In this document: in pieces, positions 39,666 to 48,372 of the stretch
Layout of the letters: every line of letters starts with the position of its first letter
How positions within the stretch are numbered: the first letter of the stretch is position 1
NCBI GenBank assembly: GCA_910586225.1
Contig: CAJUIL010000004.1
Location: forward strand, 62,001-126,000
DNA: 64,000 nucleotides
Direction: 5' to 3'
From: an uncultured Eubacterium sp.
Lineage (GTDB): Bacteria > Bacillota > Clostridia > Lachnospirales > Lachnospiraceae
Program-made: the position numbers and the translations under genes
Notes under the pieces: generated by a model
Databases searched by the model: none
The model's input: the letters and a program-made list of their open reading frames with translations, nothing else
Told to the model about the DNA's origin: nothing

Positions 39666-41186
39666 ATGAGAGAGATCATCCATAAAAAAATATATGGGCC
39701 GTTTGGAAAATATTCACTGACCAGGCAGGTTACGTTTGCCATGCTTGCGTTAGCTGCTGGCACCGTGCTGCTTTGTTTGCTCTTAAATACGTTGTTTTTG
39801 GGGCAGTACTATGTATGGAACAAGTCTAAGATACTATCAAACAGCTATTCCGAAATCAATGCGGCTGCGCTGCACGGGACGTTGGATACGGATGCGTTTG
39901 ACATTGAATTTGAACGGCTGTGCGTGAACAACAATCTGACGGTCATGATCATTAATTCGGATCTGACCGTTGTGCGCTCCTCGGTCAGCGATACGCAGAC
40001 GATGCTGAAATATTTTAAAGAGCTTTTGCTCAGCTTTAGCGAGACGTCTCCAAAGAGCTATGTGATCCAAAAGCGCCAGGATATGCGCATGGAGTCTGAA
40101 TATCTGGTAATGTGGGGTGTGCTTTCGGATGGAAAGCTGATCATCGCGCGTACGCCGCTAGAAAGCATTCATGAGAGCAGCAATCTGACGAACCGATTTT
40201 TGTTTATGATCGGCGGGATCGCCGTTGTTTGTGCGGCTGTAATCGCTGGCATTGTCACGCATAGGATCACCAATCCGATCCTGGAGCTGACAGAGATTTC
40301 CTCCCGTATGACGGAGCTGGATTTTGAAGCGAAATATACGCCGCGCAGCCATCAAAACGAGATCGATCTGTTAGGTGCGTATATGAACGAGATGTCTGCG
40401 AAGCTGGAGCGGACGATCTCGGAATTGAAAAGCGCGAACAATGAGCTGCTGCTTGATAATGAGCGAAAGACCCAGATTGACGAGATGCGCAAGGAATTTT
40501 TATCCAATGTGTCCCACGAGCTGAAAACGCCGCTGGCGCTGATCCAGGGCTATGCGGAGGGGCTGCAGGAATACATCAATGACGATGCGGAAAGCAGGGA
40601 ATTTTACTGCGAGGTCATCATGGACGAGGCAGATAAAATGAACCAGATGGTAAAAAAGCTGCTGACGCTCAATCACCTGGAGTTTGGGGACGAAGCCGTA
40701 GCTATGGAGCGGTTTGATATTACGGAGCTGATCGAGGGCGTGGTCAGCGCTTCTTCGATTCTAATCCAGCAAAGCGGTGTTGACGTCCGGTTTGACAACA
40801 GTCGTCCGATGTATGTGTGGGCGGATGAATTCAAAATAGAAGAGGTTATCACAAACTTTTTAAGCAATGCGATCCATTATGCGATGTATGAAAAGCGTAT
40901 TGATATTTTTTATACGGAAAAAGCAGATTGTGTACGTGTGAGTGTGTTTAATACGGGAGATGCGATACCAGAGGACGATTTGGATAAAGTCTGGATTAAA
41001 TTTTATAAGGTGGACAAGGCTAGAACAAGGGAATACGGCGGCAGCGGGATAGGGCTTTCGATTGTAAAGGCCATCATGGATTCTTTAAACCGCCAGTGCG
41101 GGGTGATCAATCGTGACGGCGGCGTAGAGTTTTGGATGGAACTGGATACAAGAAATGAAGAATTTCCAAAAGAAATCATTGCTTAA
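39666..41186 (+). CDS. Membrane sensor histidine kinase
   Basis: 506 residues. Two membrane helices (about 20-42 and 180-202) bracket an extracellular sensor domain of about 135 residues. A HAMP linker follows (HRITNPILELTEISSRMTELDF), then HisKA with His284 in VSHELKTPLALIQGYAEGLQEY, and HATPase_c with N box VITNFLSNAIHYA, G1 (FNTGDAIPEDDLDKVW) and G2 (GGSGIGLSIVKAI). The layout is that of PhoR/ResE/VanS-like class kinases. It is paired with the regulator six bases upstream. The signal is unknown. It could in principle control the vanG locus, but the distance of 25 kb and lack of shared operators give no support. Confidence 0.94.
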   Translation: MREIIHKKIYGPFGKYSLTRQVTFAMLALAAGTVLLCLLLNTLFLGQYYVWNKSKILSNSYSEINAAALHGTLDTDAFDIEFERLCVNNNLTVMIINSDLTVVRSSVSDTQTMLKYFKELLLSFSETSPKSYVIQKRQDMRMESEYLVMWGVLSDGKLIIARTPLESIHESSNLTNRFLFMIGGIAVVCAAVIAGIVTHRITNPILELTEISSRMTELDFEAKYTPRSHQNEIDLLGAYMNEMSAKLERTISELKSANNELLLDNERKTQIDEMRKEFLSNVSHELKTPLALIQGYAEGLQEYINDDAESREFYCEVIMDEADKMNQMVKKLLTLNHLEFGDEAVAMERFDITELIEGVVSASSILIQQSGVDVRFDNSRPMYVWADEFKIEEVITNFLSNAIHYAMYEKRIDIFYTEKADCVRVSVFNTGDAIPEDDLDKVWIKFYKVDKARTREYGGSGIGLSIVKAIMDSLNRQCGVINRDGGVEFWMELDTRNEEFPKEIIA

Positions 41187-41318
41187 TTGATTTAAAAATG
41201 ATAACATAAATAGTAAGCAGTCCATGTAACTTACAAAACTAGCGAGCCAGTACACTAGACATGGGACGCGTACAGTATTAGAAAAATTCAGGCATATGTT
41301 GTGCACGGGAGTAAGCAG

Positions 41319-42083
41319 ATGAAGAAGAATAGGTTAGCAGCGGGCGCGTTTGCGCTTGCGGTTTCTGTCACAGCCTGCGGCTGCGGTGATCAGGTTTATG
41401 AAATGACAAAGGAAGAAGAAGCGGTAATTGTGCAATATTCAGCACACGCTGTTTCCAAGTTCAACAAAAGACAGACTGAGGGCGTGGAGGATGTCACGGC
41501 TTTAAAGGCGATGATGAAGCAAGAGGAAGAAGAAGCCGAAGAAAAGCGTAGACAACAGGAGCAGGAACAAGAGCAGAAGGAGCAGCAGGAACAGGCAAAG
41601 CCGGATAAGCAGCCGGATTCCGCCGTACAAAACGGCCAGGATGCGCAGCAGCCGGACACGCCATCGTATGTGTCCTTAACGCGTGCTCTGGGTCTTAACG
41701 GCATCAGTGCTTCTTATCGCAAATATGAGCTTGTTTCCGCCTATCAGGCGTCACAAAGCTATATGGTCCGGGCAAACAGCGGAAATGAGCTTTTAGTACT
41801 GCATATCAATCTTAAAAACAACACAAATAAAACGACGGAATGTGATATTCTGTCTAAAATGCCGTCTTTTGCGCTGACAATAAACGGCGAGGTGCGTGTA
41901 TCTGCGGATACGACCATACTGCTGAATGATCTGGGAACTTACCAAGGCAGGCTCAAGGCTGGAGAAAAGGCAAAGACCGTCCTGATCTTCCAGGTGAAAA
42001 AAGGCTCGGTCAAGTCCATAGACAGCATGGAGCTGGAGGTTACGTCGGGCGGAGAGGCTTCGCAGGTGAAACTGCTGGGTTAA
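41319..42083 (+). CDS. Lipoprotein with Glu/Gln-rich stalk
   Basis: 254 residues. The signal peptide MKKNRLAAGAFALAVSVTAC ends in a lipobox (VTAC), so Cys20 would be lipidated and the protein anchored outside the membrane. A helical region is followed by a Glu/Gln/Lys coiled stalk (about 65-100) and a folded C-terminal domain (about 110-254) with NELLVLHINLKNNTNKTTECDIL, reminiscent of the immunoglobulin-like DUF4352/DUF5067 lipoproteins. ATG 41319 has GGGAG eight bases upstream; a GTG at 41301 is in frame but less likely. It follows the two-component system by 132 bp and could be part of its sensory or output circuit. Confidence 0.75.
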   Translation: MKKNRLAAGAFALAVSVTACGCGDQVYEMTKEEEAVIVQYSAHAVSKFNKRQTEGVEDVTALKAMMKQEEEEAEEKRRQQEQEQEQKEQQEQAKPDKQPDSAVQNGQDAQQPDTPSYVSLTRALGLNGISASYRKYELVSAYQASQSYMVRANSGNELLVLHINLKNNTNKTTECDILSKMPSFALTINGEVRVSADTTILLNDLGTYQGRLKAGEKAKTVLIFQVKKGSVKSIDSMELEVTSGGEASQVKLLG

Positions 42084-42142
42084 GTGGATATACATCAGCT
42101 TTTGGATGGTTCATATGGAAAGGAATGAATTTTAAAAATTTT

Positions 42143-42170
42143 TAAAAATTCATGTGCATTTGGCTGATAT
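42143..42170 (+). promoter_or_regulatory. Candidate sigma-D (flagellar/chemotaxis) promoter of cheV
   Basis: TAAA (42143-42146) and GCTGATAT (42163-42170) match the SigD pattern TAAA-N15-GCCGATAT with one mismatch and a 16-base spacer. It lies 130 bp before cheV, the gene class expected for SigD control. Confidence 0.6.
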
Positions 42171-42299
42171 TGTGGTATACTGAATATAATTGAGTGACAG
42201 CGCAGGCGGGTCTGCATATCACAGGCAGGCGAAAGGAATAAAAAAATTCTGTCCGGGCTGGCGCATAATCTGAGAAATGGCTTCGGGAGGAAATTAGCT

Positions 42300-43223
42300 A
42301 TGGATACAAACATTCTGTTAGAGAACGGAACGAACGAGCTGGAGGTATTGGAATTTACACTGAATGGCAATCATTACGGCATTAACGTTGCGAAAATCCG
42401 TGAAATTCTTACATATCAGCCGATCACACCAATCCCAAACGCACATACAAGCGTAGAAGGGATTTTTATGCCGCGTGACACGATGATCACGGTTATCAGC
42501 CTGAAAAAATGCCTGGGGCTGCCGGTAACGGATAACGAAGGATTGTTTATTATTACGAACTTTAATAAACTCAATATCGCATTCCATGTCGATCAGGTTA
42601 TTGGGATACATCGTGTTTCCTGGGCAGATATTATCAAGCCGGATTCTACGATCAATACAGAACGGGGCGAGGAATCCAACGGCGGCGTTTCCACAGGCGT
42701 TATCAAGTTGGAGGATAAGCTGGTCGTGATCTTGGATTTTGAAAAGATTGTAACGGACATCAGCCCGGAGACTGGCTTAAAGGTTTCTGATATTGAAGCG
42801 CTTGGCGAGCGTAACCGTAACGATTCTCCGATTCTCGTTGCAGAGGATTCTCCGCTGCTTGGCAAGCTGATCACAGACAGCTTAAAGAAAGCAGGTTATA
42901 CGAATATTATCATGTGTATGAACGGTAAGGAAGCCTGGGATAAGCTGGTGCAGTATAAAAACAGTGGTAATTTATTTGAAAAGGTACATTGTATCATCAC
43001 TGATATCGAAATGCCGATCATGGACGGCCATCGTCTGACAAAGCTGTCAAAATCGGACGATGTATTAAAACAGATTCCATTAATTATTTTCTCATCGCTT
43101 GTCAACGACGAAATGAGGAGAAAAGGGGAGGCGCTTGGTGCAGACGCGCAGCTTACGAAACCGGAGATTGGCAGGCTGGTAGAAGCAATCGATGGCCTGA
43201 TCGATAAAAATATCAGGTCGTAG
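42300..43223 (+). CDS. cheV: Chemotaxis coupling protein CheV
   Basis: 307 residues: a CheW-like coupling domain (about 10-155: EVLEFTLNGNHYGINVAKIREILTYQPITPIPNAHTSVEGIFMPRD) joined to a receiver domain (about 175-300). The phosphoacceptor Asp235 is in VHCIITDIEMPIMDGHR, with Lys in QLTKPEIG. CheV couples chemoreceptors to CheA and takes part in adaptation through phosphorylation. Two chemoreceptors are encoded at 48373-51962, supporting a motile or at least chemosensory organism. The start follows GGGAGGAAATTAGCT. It is a single-gene unit with a likely SigD promoter and a terminator at 43303-43345. Confidence 0.95.
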   Translation: MDTNILLENGTNELEVLEFTLNGNHYGINVAKIREILTYQPITPIPNAHTSVEGIFMPRDTMITVISLKKCLGLPVTDNEGLFIITNFNKLNIAFHVDQVIGIHRVSWADIIKPDSTINTERGEESNGGVSTGVIKLEDKLVVILDFEKIVTDISPETGLKVSDIEALGERNRNDSPILVAEDSPLLGKLITDSLKKAGYTNIIMCMNGKEAWDKLVQYKNSGNLFEKVHCIITDIEMPIMDGHRLTKLSKSDDVLKQIPLIIFSSLVNDEMRRKGEALGADAQLTKPEIGRLVEAIDGLIDKNIRS

Positions 43224-43302
43224 CATTTTTGATTTGTGAAAGATTGGCAGCTGGGGCAGTCCTGCGCTTAACAGGTTGGCCTGTCCGGGCAGCTGTGAAG
43301 GG

Positions 43303-43345
43303 TGAGAGCGGCCGTTGGCATAGTAATTACGGCACTCTCATTTTT
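43303..43345 (+). terminator. Terminator after cheV
   Basis: TGAGAG-cg-GCCGT (43303-43315) pairs with ACGGC-a-CTCTCA around a 13-base loop, followed by TTTTT. It lies about 80 bp after the cheV stop and just before the next gene's ribosome site. Confidence 0.72.
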
Positions 43346-43388
43346 CGTGTGCGGCGTAAGGCACAGTAAAGGTAAAGGAGAGGTTTGC

Positions 43389-45182
43389 ATGAGCAGAAGT
43401 GAAGATTATCTGGACAATCTGCTGACTTCGGTCACTGATAAATTAAGTGAATTTGATGATGATTTTGAGCAGAACAGGGAATCTTTAAAGGAATCTTACC
43501 AAACGCAGAATAACCTTCCATCAAAAACGCAGAGTGCTCTGGATGAAATCCGGGAGGAAAATTTTCTGCGGGAATTTGAGGATGAGATCAACAAAGGAAA
43601 AACAGACGATGATTTTCTCTCGGAATTTGAACGGGAGTTAAATGGAGGAGCGGACGATCTGTTTGGTGCGCCGCAGTCTGGGCCGTTCGGCGATCCGCTT
43701 GGCGGGCCGACGGCAGAGCAGGGCGCGGATATGTCAGGAATGGACGCGGATCTGGAGGATTTTTTCAAAGATGATGCATTCAGCGCAGGCATGGAAACGG
43801 ACTTCTCACAGGACTCCGGTACAGTGGCTCTGAACGAAGAGCCGCCAACAGCGGCATTTGATGAAGAGCCACCTACGATGGCATTTGACGAAGAGCCGCC
43901 TACGATGGCATTTGACGAAGAGCTGCCAACAGCGGCATTTAACGAAGAGCCGCCAACAGCGGCTATCAAGCCGCAGGGCGCGGATATGGGAGAGGATGTG
44001 TTCGCACAGATGGCAAACGAACAGGATAGTACAATGGAAGCGCCAAAGGGCATGGAAGGTCTGGAGGATATTTTTGGAGATCTGGGCGATGCCGACAGCT
44101 TGATAAAGGAGCTGGAGGAAGGCATTTCGCAGCCGTCTGAGGAAAGCGGCGGGCAGCCTGCATCTGCAGAAGAGCTAACAGAAATTTTGAACGAATCGGA
44201 TGAGGAAGCGCTGTCTGAGATTGATAAGCTGCTGGATGCGGATAACAGCGACAGCAGTCAGGATACGGAACAAGATCCGCTTGCCATGGGCGGTCCGGAT
44301 TTTTCGTTTGGAGAATCGGAACTGGGCGATACGGATGCAGGCGACAAGAAGAAAAAAGAGCGGAATAAAAACGGGTTGTTTGGAAAACTCTCCCGAATGT
44401 TGTTTGGTACGCCAGAGGAGCTGGACCCGCAGGCAGCGGCCGAATATGAGGCTGCAAAAGCGGCGCTTGGCGAGGAAACAGATCCAAAGGTATTAAAAGA
44501 AAAGAAAAAACAAGAAAAAGCGCTGAAAAAACAGCAGAAGAAGGAAGAAGCAGAGCAGAAGAAGCAGGAAAAGGAAGCCGCCAAGGCGGAAAAAGCAGCT
44601 AAAAAAGCGAGCAAACCGAAGAAGGAGAAAAAGCCGAAGCAGAAAAACAAGGCGCCAAAGGAGCCGCCGCTGCCAAAAGTTCCGGTTGCTATGATGTGGA
44701 TCCTGGCATTATCTGTGATGGTACTGGTATTTCTTGGTACGTCGTTTGTTGGGTATTCGGTTCCAGTTAAGGCTTCGAAGGAAGCGTTTGAGAACGGGGA
44801 TTATGTGACCGCTTATACGAAGCTGCGCGGTATTAAGATACGAGAGACAGATGAAAAGCTGTTAAATGCGGCATCTGTATTAGCCGGTATCCAGACCGAG
44901 ATGGATGCGTATAATGCTTTGATGGAGCAAAAGCAGTATGAAATGGCGCTGGATTCTCTGATACGCGGTTACAATCGGTGTCTCCTCCATTCTGCAAAGG
45001 CAGAGGAATGGGAGGTTTCTGATCAGCTCAGCGAGCTGGAGGCTAAGTTTGACCTGCTGTTGAAGGAACAATTTGACGTCAGCAAGCGTACGGCGAAAAA
45101 GCTGTATAAAATTAAAAAGCGTGCGCAATATACGCTGGAGCTGCATAAAATATTGGACAAGCTGGGGCTGGAATACAAATGA
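43389..45182 (+). CDS. Large acidic/basic repeat protein with one membrane helix, unknown function
   Basis: 597 residues in four parts. An acidic N-terminal half contains five tandem 9-residue repeats ([DN]EEPPT[AM]AF, about residues 149-193) and many D/E-rich helices. A strongly basic Lys/Glu/Ala stretch covers about 365-430. One transmembrane helix is near 436-458 (VAMMWILALSVMVLVFLGTSFVGYSV). The helical C-terminal domain of about 135 residues (KEAFENGDYVTAYTKLRGIKIRETDEKLLNAASVLAGI) is TPR-like. There is no signal peptide; the N-terminal part should be cytosolic and the TPR-like domain outside. ATG 43389 follows AAAGGAGAGG. Its stop overlaps the hisH start, so the two are co-translated. 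Family not recognised. Confidence 0.72.
   Translation: MSRSEDYLDNLLTSVTDKLSEFDDDFEQNRESLKESYQTQNNLPSKTQSALDEIREENFLREFEDEINKGKTDDDFLSEFERELNGGADDLFGAPQSGPFGDPLGGPTAEQGADMSGMDADLEDFFKDDAFSAGMETDFSQDSGTVALNEEPPTAAFDEEPPTMAFDEEPPTMAFDEELPTAAFNEEPPTAAIKPQGADMGEDVFAQMANEQDSTMEAPKGMEGLEDIFGDLGDADSLIKELEEGISQPSEESGGQPASAEELTEILNESDEEALSEIDKLLDADNSDSSQDTEQDPLAMGGPDFSFGESELGDTDAGDKKKKERNKNGLFGKLSRMLFGTPEELDPQAAAEYEAAKAALGEETDPKVLKEKKKQEKALKKQQKKEEAEQKKQEKEAAKAEKAAKKASKPKKEKKPKQKNKAPKEPPLPKVPVAMMWILALSVMVLVFLGTSFVGYSVPVKASKEAFENGDYVTAYTKLRGIKIRETDEKLLNAASVLAGIQTEMDAYNALMEQKQYEMALDSLIRGYNRCLLHSAKAEEWEVSDQLSELEAKFDLLLKEQFDVSKRTAKKLYKIKKRAQYTLELHKILDKLGLEYK
43833..43967 (+). repeat. Five tandem 27-bp coding repeats
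   Basis: Five units of 27 bp encode [DN]EE[PL]PT[AM]AF/I. Units 2 and 3 are nearly identical at the DNA level, which suggests recent duplication. Copy-number change would keep the frame. Confidence 0.88.
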
Positions 45183-45787
45183 TGGTTGCAATCATAGATT
45201 ATGACGCAGGTAATTTAAAAAGCGTACAAAAAGCGTTTCAAAAGCTGGGCGTTCCGACGGTCATTACAAGAGATTTTCAGACAATCCTTCATGCGGACCG
45301 GGTAGTCCTTCCGGGTGTCGGTTCGTTTGGGACGGCGATGGAACAGCTGAAAAAATACGAACTGGATAAAGTGATACGCGAGGTGGCAGAACAGAAGCAG
45401 CCGCTTTTAGGCATCTGCCTTGGCCTGCAGCTGTTGTTTGAAGGCAGCGAGGAAAGTGGGGGCGTGGAAGGGCTTAGCATTTTAGACGGCAGTATTTTAA
45501 GGATACCGGATGCAGAAGGGCTTAAGATCCCGCATATTGGCTGGAATTCCCTTTCGCTGCGCGCAGACGGCAGATTATTTCGGGATATTGCAGACCAGTC
45601 GTATGTGTATTTCGTACATTCGTATTATTTGTGTGCGAAAGAAGAGCAGATTGTAAAAGCTTCTACGGAGTATGGGGTTACGATCCATGCATCTGTGGAA
45701 TGGGAAAATGTGGCGGCCTGCCAGTTCCACCCAGAGAAGAGCAGTGCGGTCGGTCTTAAGATATTAGAAAATTTTATGACTATGTAA
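45179..45787 (+). CDS. hisH: Imidazole glycerol phosphate synthase, glutaminase subunit
   Basis: 202-residue class-I glutamine amidotransferase. It releases ammonia from glutamine and passes it to HisF. The triad is Cys80 in LGICLGLQLLFEGSEE, with His184 and Glu186 in CQFHPEKSS. The oxyanion region LPGVGSFGTAM is at 44-54. ATG 45179 or ATG 45182 can start it; the first overlaps the stop of the repeat protein (ATGA). hisF follows 42 bp later. The rest of the histidine operon (hisG, D, C, B, A, I, E) is not in this window, so the synthase pair has been separated from it. Confidence 0.96.
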   Translation: MMVAIIDYDAGNLKSVQKAFQKLGVPTVITRDFQTILHADRVVLPGVGSFGTAMEQLKKYELDKVIREVAEQKQPLLGICLGLQLLFEGSEESGGVEGLSILDGSILRIPDAEGLKIPHIGWNSLSLRADGRLFRDIADQSYVYFVHSYYLCAKEEQIVKASTEYGVTIHASVEWENVAACQFHPEKSSAVGLKILENFMTM

Positions 45788-45829
45788 AGGCTGGCCTGTC
45801 GGATAGGATATAGGAAAAAGAGGAAGTCT

Positions 45830-46591
45830 ATGTTTACAAAGAGGATAATCCCATGCCTGGATGTTAAGGACGGCCGGGTGGTCAAGGGCGTTAATTTTGT
45901 GGATCTAAAGGATGCCGGAGATCCGGTAGAGATTGCAGCTGCTTATGACGCGGCGGGAGCGGATGAGGTTGTTTTTTTGGATATTACCGCTTCTTCAGAC
46001 GCGCGTGCGACTGTGATTGAGATGGTGCGCAGGGTTGCGGAGCGTGTGTTTATTCCGTTTACAGTAGGCGGAGGTATCCGTACAGTTGATGATTTCCGGG
46101 CGCTGTTGCGCGAAGGAGCCGATAAAATATCTGTAAATTCCGCGGCGATCGATCAGCCGCGGCTGATCGCGGACGCGGCTGACAAATTTGGAAGCCAGTG
46201 CGTTGTGCTTGCGATCGATGCAAAGCGCAGGGCGGATGGAAGCGGCTGGAATATTTATAAAAACGGCGGACGTATCGATATGGGGATTGACGCGGTAGAG
46301 TGGGCGATGCAGGCGGACCGGCTCGGTGCAGGTGAGATTTTGCTGACCAGTATGGATTGTGATGGCACAAAGTCCGGCTATGATCTGGAGCTGACACGTA
46401 CAATCGCGCAGCACGTCTCGATTCCGGTCATTGCATCTGGCGGTGCAGGGACAAAGGAGCATTTTTATGAAGCGCTGACGGAGGGAAAAGCAGATGCTGC
46501 GCTGGCGGCGTCGCTGTTTCATTATAAAGAGCTGGAAATCATGGAATTAAAGGAATATCTGGCGAATCGCGGCGTTTCCGTAAGAAGATAA
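45830..46591 (+). CDS. hisF: Imidazole glycerol phosphate synthase, cyclase subunit
   Basis: 253-residue (beta/alpha)8 barrel that uses HisH-derived ammonia to make imidazole glycerol phosphate and AICAR. The catalytic residues are Asp11 (IIPCLDVKDGRVVKG) and Asp130 (VVLAIDAKR). Phosphate-binding segments VGGGIRT and IASGGAGT are present. Length and sequence are standard. It starts with AAGAGGAAG. ung follows after 39 bp in the same direction, so hisH-hisF-ung may be co-transcribed, which is chance gene order rather than pathway logic. Confidence 0.97.
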   Translation: MFTKRIIPCLDVKDGRVVKGVNFVDLKDAGDPVEIAAAYDAAGADEVVFLDITASSDARATVIEMVRRVAERVFIPFTVGGGIRTVDDFRALLREGADKISVNSAAIDQPRLIADAADKFGSQCVVLAIDAKRRADGSGWNIYKNGGRIDMGIDAVEWAMQADRLGAGEILLTSMDCDGTKSGYDLELTRTIAQHVSIPVIASGGAGTKEHFYEALTEGKADAALAASLFHYKELEIMELKEYLANRGVSVRR

Positions 46592-46630
46592 ACGAAAACA
46601 AAACCAAAGAAAAAGGCAGGGATGAAGTAG

Positions 46631-47308
46631 ATGGGAATGATTGCAAATGACTGGCAGCCGGCTATACAAGAGGAGTTCGGCAAGCCGTATTATAAGCAGC
46701 TGTATCAGTTTGTAAAAGAGGAATACAGTTCGCACGTTATTTATCCTCCATCTGAGGATATTTTCAATGCGATGCATTTAACGCCGCTTTCTGAGGTAAA
46801 GGTGCTGATCTTGGGGCAGGATCCGTATCATAACGAGCGCCAGGCGCACGGGCTGAGCTTTTCCGTGCTGCCGGACCAAAAGAATATCCCACCTTCCTTG
46901 CAAAATATTTACAAGGAGTTGGCGGACGATCTGGGCTGCTATATACCTAACAATGGTTTTTTGGAAAAATGGGCAAAACAGGGCGTATTGCTGTTAAATA
47001 CTGTGCTGACGGTGCGTGCGCACCAGGCCAATTCTCATCAGGGTAAGGGATGGGAAAAATTTACGGACGCCATTATCCGTGCTGTAAACGAACAGGATCG
47101 TCCGGTTGTTTACCTGCTCTGGGGCAAGCCTGCACAGAGTAAGATTCCGATGCTGGATAATCCGAAGCATCTGATCTTGAAGGCGCCGCATCCTAGCCCG
47201 CTTTCTGCATTCCGCGGATTTTTTGGCTGCAAGCATTTCAGCCAGGCGAACGCGTTTTTACAGGAGCATGGGGCGGAGCCGATTGATTGGCAGATTGAAA
47301 ATATTTAA
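46631..47308 (+). CDS. ung: Uracil-DNA glycosylase, family 1
   Basis: Removes uracil from DNA, starting base-excision repair. 225 residues. The water-activating Asp64 lies in LILGQDPYHNERQAHGLSFSV. PPSLQNIYKEL contacts DNA. The catalytic His is in LKAPHPSPLSAFRGFFGCKHFSQANAFL. This is the classical Ung family. dut, which limits uracil incorporation, is encoded at 63519-63959 in the same window but not in the same operon. The gene is closed by the terminator at 47327-47371. Confidence 0.96.
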   Translation: MGMIANDWQPAIQEEFGKPYYKQLYQFVKEEYSSHVIYPPSEDIFNAMHLTPLSEVKVLILGQDPYHNERQAHGLSFSVLPDQKNIPPSLQNIYKELADDLGCYIPNNGFLEKWAKQGVLLLNTVLTVRAHQANSHQGKGWEKFTDAIIRAVNEQDRPVVYLLWGKPAQSKIPMLDNPKHLILKAPHPSPLSAFRGFFGCKHFSQANAFLQEHGAEPIDWQIENI

Positions 47309-47326
47309 GTGAATGAAGCAGATAAG

Positions 47327-47371
47327 AGCTGCCGCAGTCAGGACATTTGGTTCAAGGCTGCGGCGCTTTTT
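47327..47371 (+). terminator. Terminator after ung
   Basis: AGC-GCCGCAG (47327-47337, one bulged T) pairs with CTGCGGC-GCT (47358-47367), followed by TTTT. It lies 19 bp after the ung stop. Confidence 0.78.
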
Positions 47372-47438
47372 ATCCTTCAGGTATAAGCTTCCAGTATGAA
47401 AGACTGCACCAGAGGAGATAATAAGTGGAAAACAGCTG

Positions 47439-48089
47439 GTGAAAGGAGCAAAATCACTAGAATTTATGACGAAAGAAGTATTTGAACTGGTGAAGGGCAT
47501 GGATATGCGGGCTGTGGAAACGCAGATAGCGCTCCGGTGCGCACCTGTTCTTGCGGGGCTGAAGCCGTCAAATCTGCTGGTCGTAGGAAAAGGGCAGGTT
47601 CGGACTGCGTGTATGCTGTTTACGGCGACGCGCTTTACCTGCTTTCTTTTGGACCAGGATAGGTACAAAGCAGTATTGCTGTTATATGAAGCGTGCGCGC
47701 TGGAGTCTTTTTTAAAGCAGGCGCAGGTACGGGAACTTCTGATGCAAAAAGGGTATCCATGTGCAGCAGAGTCGACACTACAGGCAAAGAAGCTGCTGCG
47801 TGTTTTTGCGGGGCGTTATCGGGCTTATTTGCGGGGCGATGGAGGGTTTCCTCATGAAATGGGGCTGTTTCTCGGCTATCCGGTTGAGGATGTCAGAGGA
47901 TTTATGGAAAATGAAGGAAAAAATTTTATCTATGCTGGTTATTGGAAGGTTTATGAAAATGCGGAGGAGAAAAGAAGGCTGTTTCAAAAATTTGACTGTG
48001 CGAGAGAAGCATTGATACGACTGGTGGTGGATGCAAAGACCTGCCTGAACTGTTACGATCCATTCCAATTTTATCCAAAAAAGTATTGA
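47439..48089 (+). CDS. DUF3793 family protein
   Basis: 216 residues. The family blocks are clear: ALRCAPVLAGLKPSNLLVV, DQDRYKAVLLLYEACALESFL, GGFPHEMGLFLGYPVEDVRGFMENEGKNFIYAGYWKVYE and KKRLFQKFDCAREAL-type ends. DUF3793 proteins are common in gut Clostridia, often near iron or flavodoxin genes; their function is not established. The start is uncertain: GTG 47439 gives the longer form, while ATG 47466 has AAAGGAG 17 bases upstream, rather far. No transport or redox gene is adjacent. It ends before an inverted-repeat region and a strong terminator. Confidence 0.8.
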   Translation: MKGAKSLEFMTKEVFELVKGMDMRAVETQIALRCAPVLAGLKPSNLLVVGKGQVRTACMLFTATRFTCFLLDQDRYKAVLLLYEACALESFLKQAQVRELLMQKGYPCAAESTLQAKKLLRVFAGRYRAYLRGDGGFPHEMGLFLGYPVEDVRGFMENEGKNFIYAGYWKVYENAEEKRRLFQKFDCAREALIRLVVDAKTCLNCYDPFQFYPKKY

Positions 48090-48132
48090 CGATTACGTTC
48101 GGGTTATCGTATAATTAAGGCTGAGCAATTTT

Positions 48133-48217
48133 AAGCACTGTGCAAAAATAGGCTGTTTTCAGCATTTTTATCCATATAGACCAACCCCTATAGGAAAATT
48201 ATTTTTGTACAGTGTTT
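48133..48217. repeat. 85-bp inverted-repeat element, possible IS/MITE remnant
   Basis: AAGCACTGTGCAAAAATA (48133-48150) pairs with 48200-48217, 16 of 18 positions Watson-Crick and two G-T. The 49-bp interior is A+T-rich and non-coding. It lies between the DUF3793 stop and the terminator at 48277. Not related by sequence to the 29674 element. Confidence 0.45.
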
Positions 48218-48276
48218 AGCTATATAACTGGAGAATGGAAGAAAATGGGAATGTAACAGATTCCACGTAAGTGTAA

Positions 48277-48318
48277 AAAATAACCTCCTGCAGGCGCATT
48301 CCTGCAGGAGGTTATTTT
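48277..48318. terminator. Strong bidirectional terminator between DUF3793 and chemoreceptor genes
   Basis: A perfect 18-bp stem, 48277-48294 with 48301-48318, closes a six-base loop. It is flanked by A-run and T-run, so it works on both strands. The genes on either side converge on it. Confidence 0.93.
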
Positions 48319-48372
48319 TGAATAATTAAGCGAATATATGCTGCCATGGGCAGGTATTGTAAATCTGCAATC

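Noticed and set aside
39666..41186. VanS-like kinase controlling the vanG locus
   Set aside because: The domain order is generic, the genes are 25 kb apart, and no shared operator was found.
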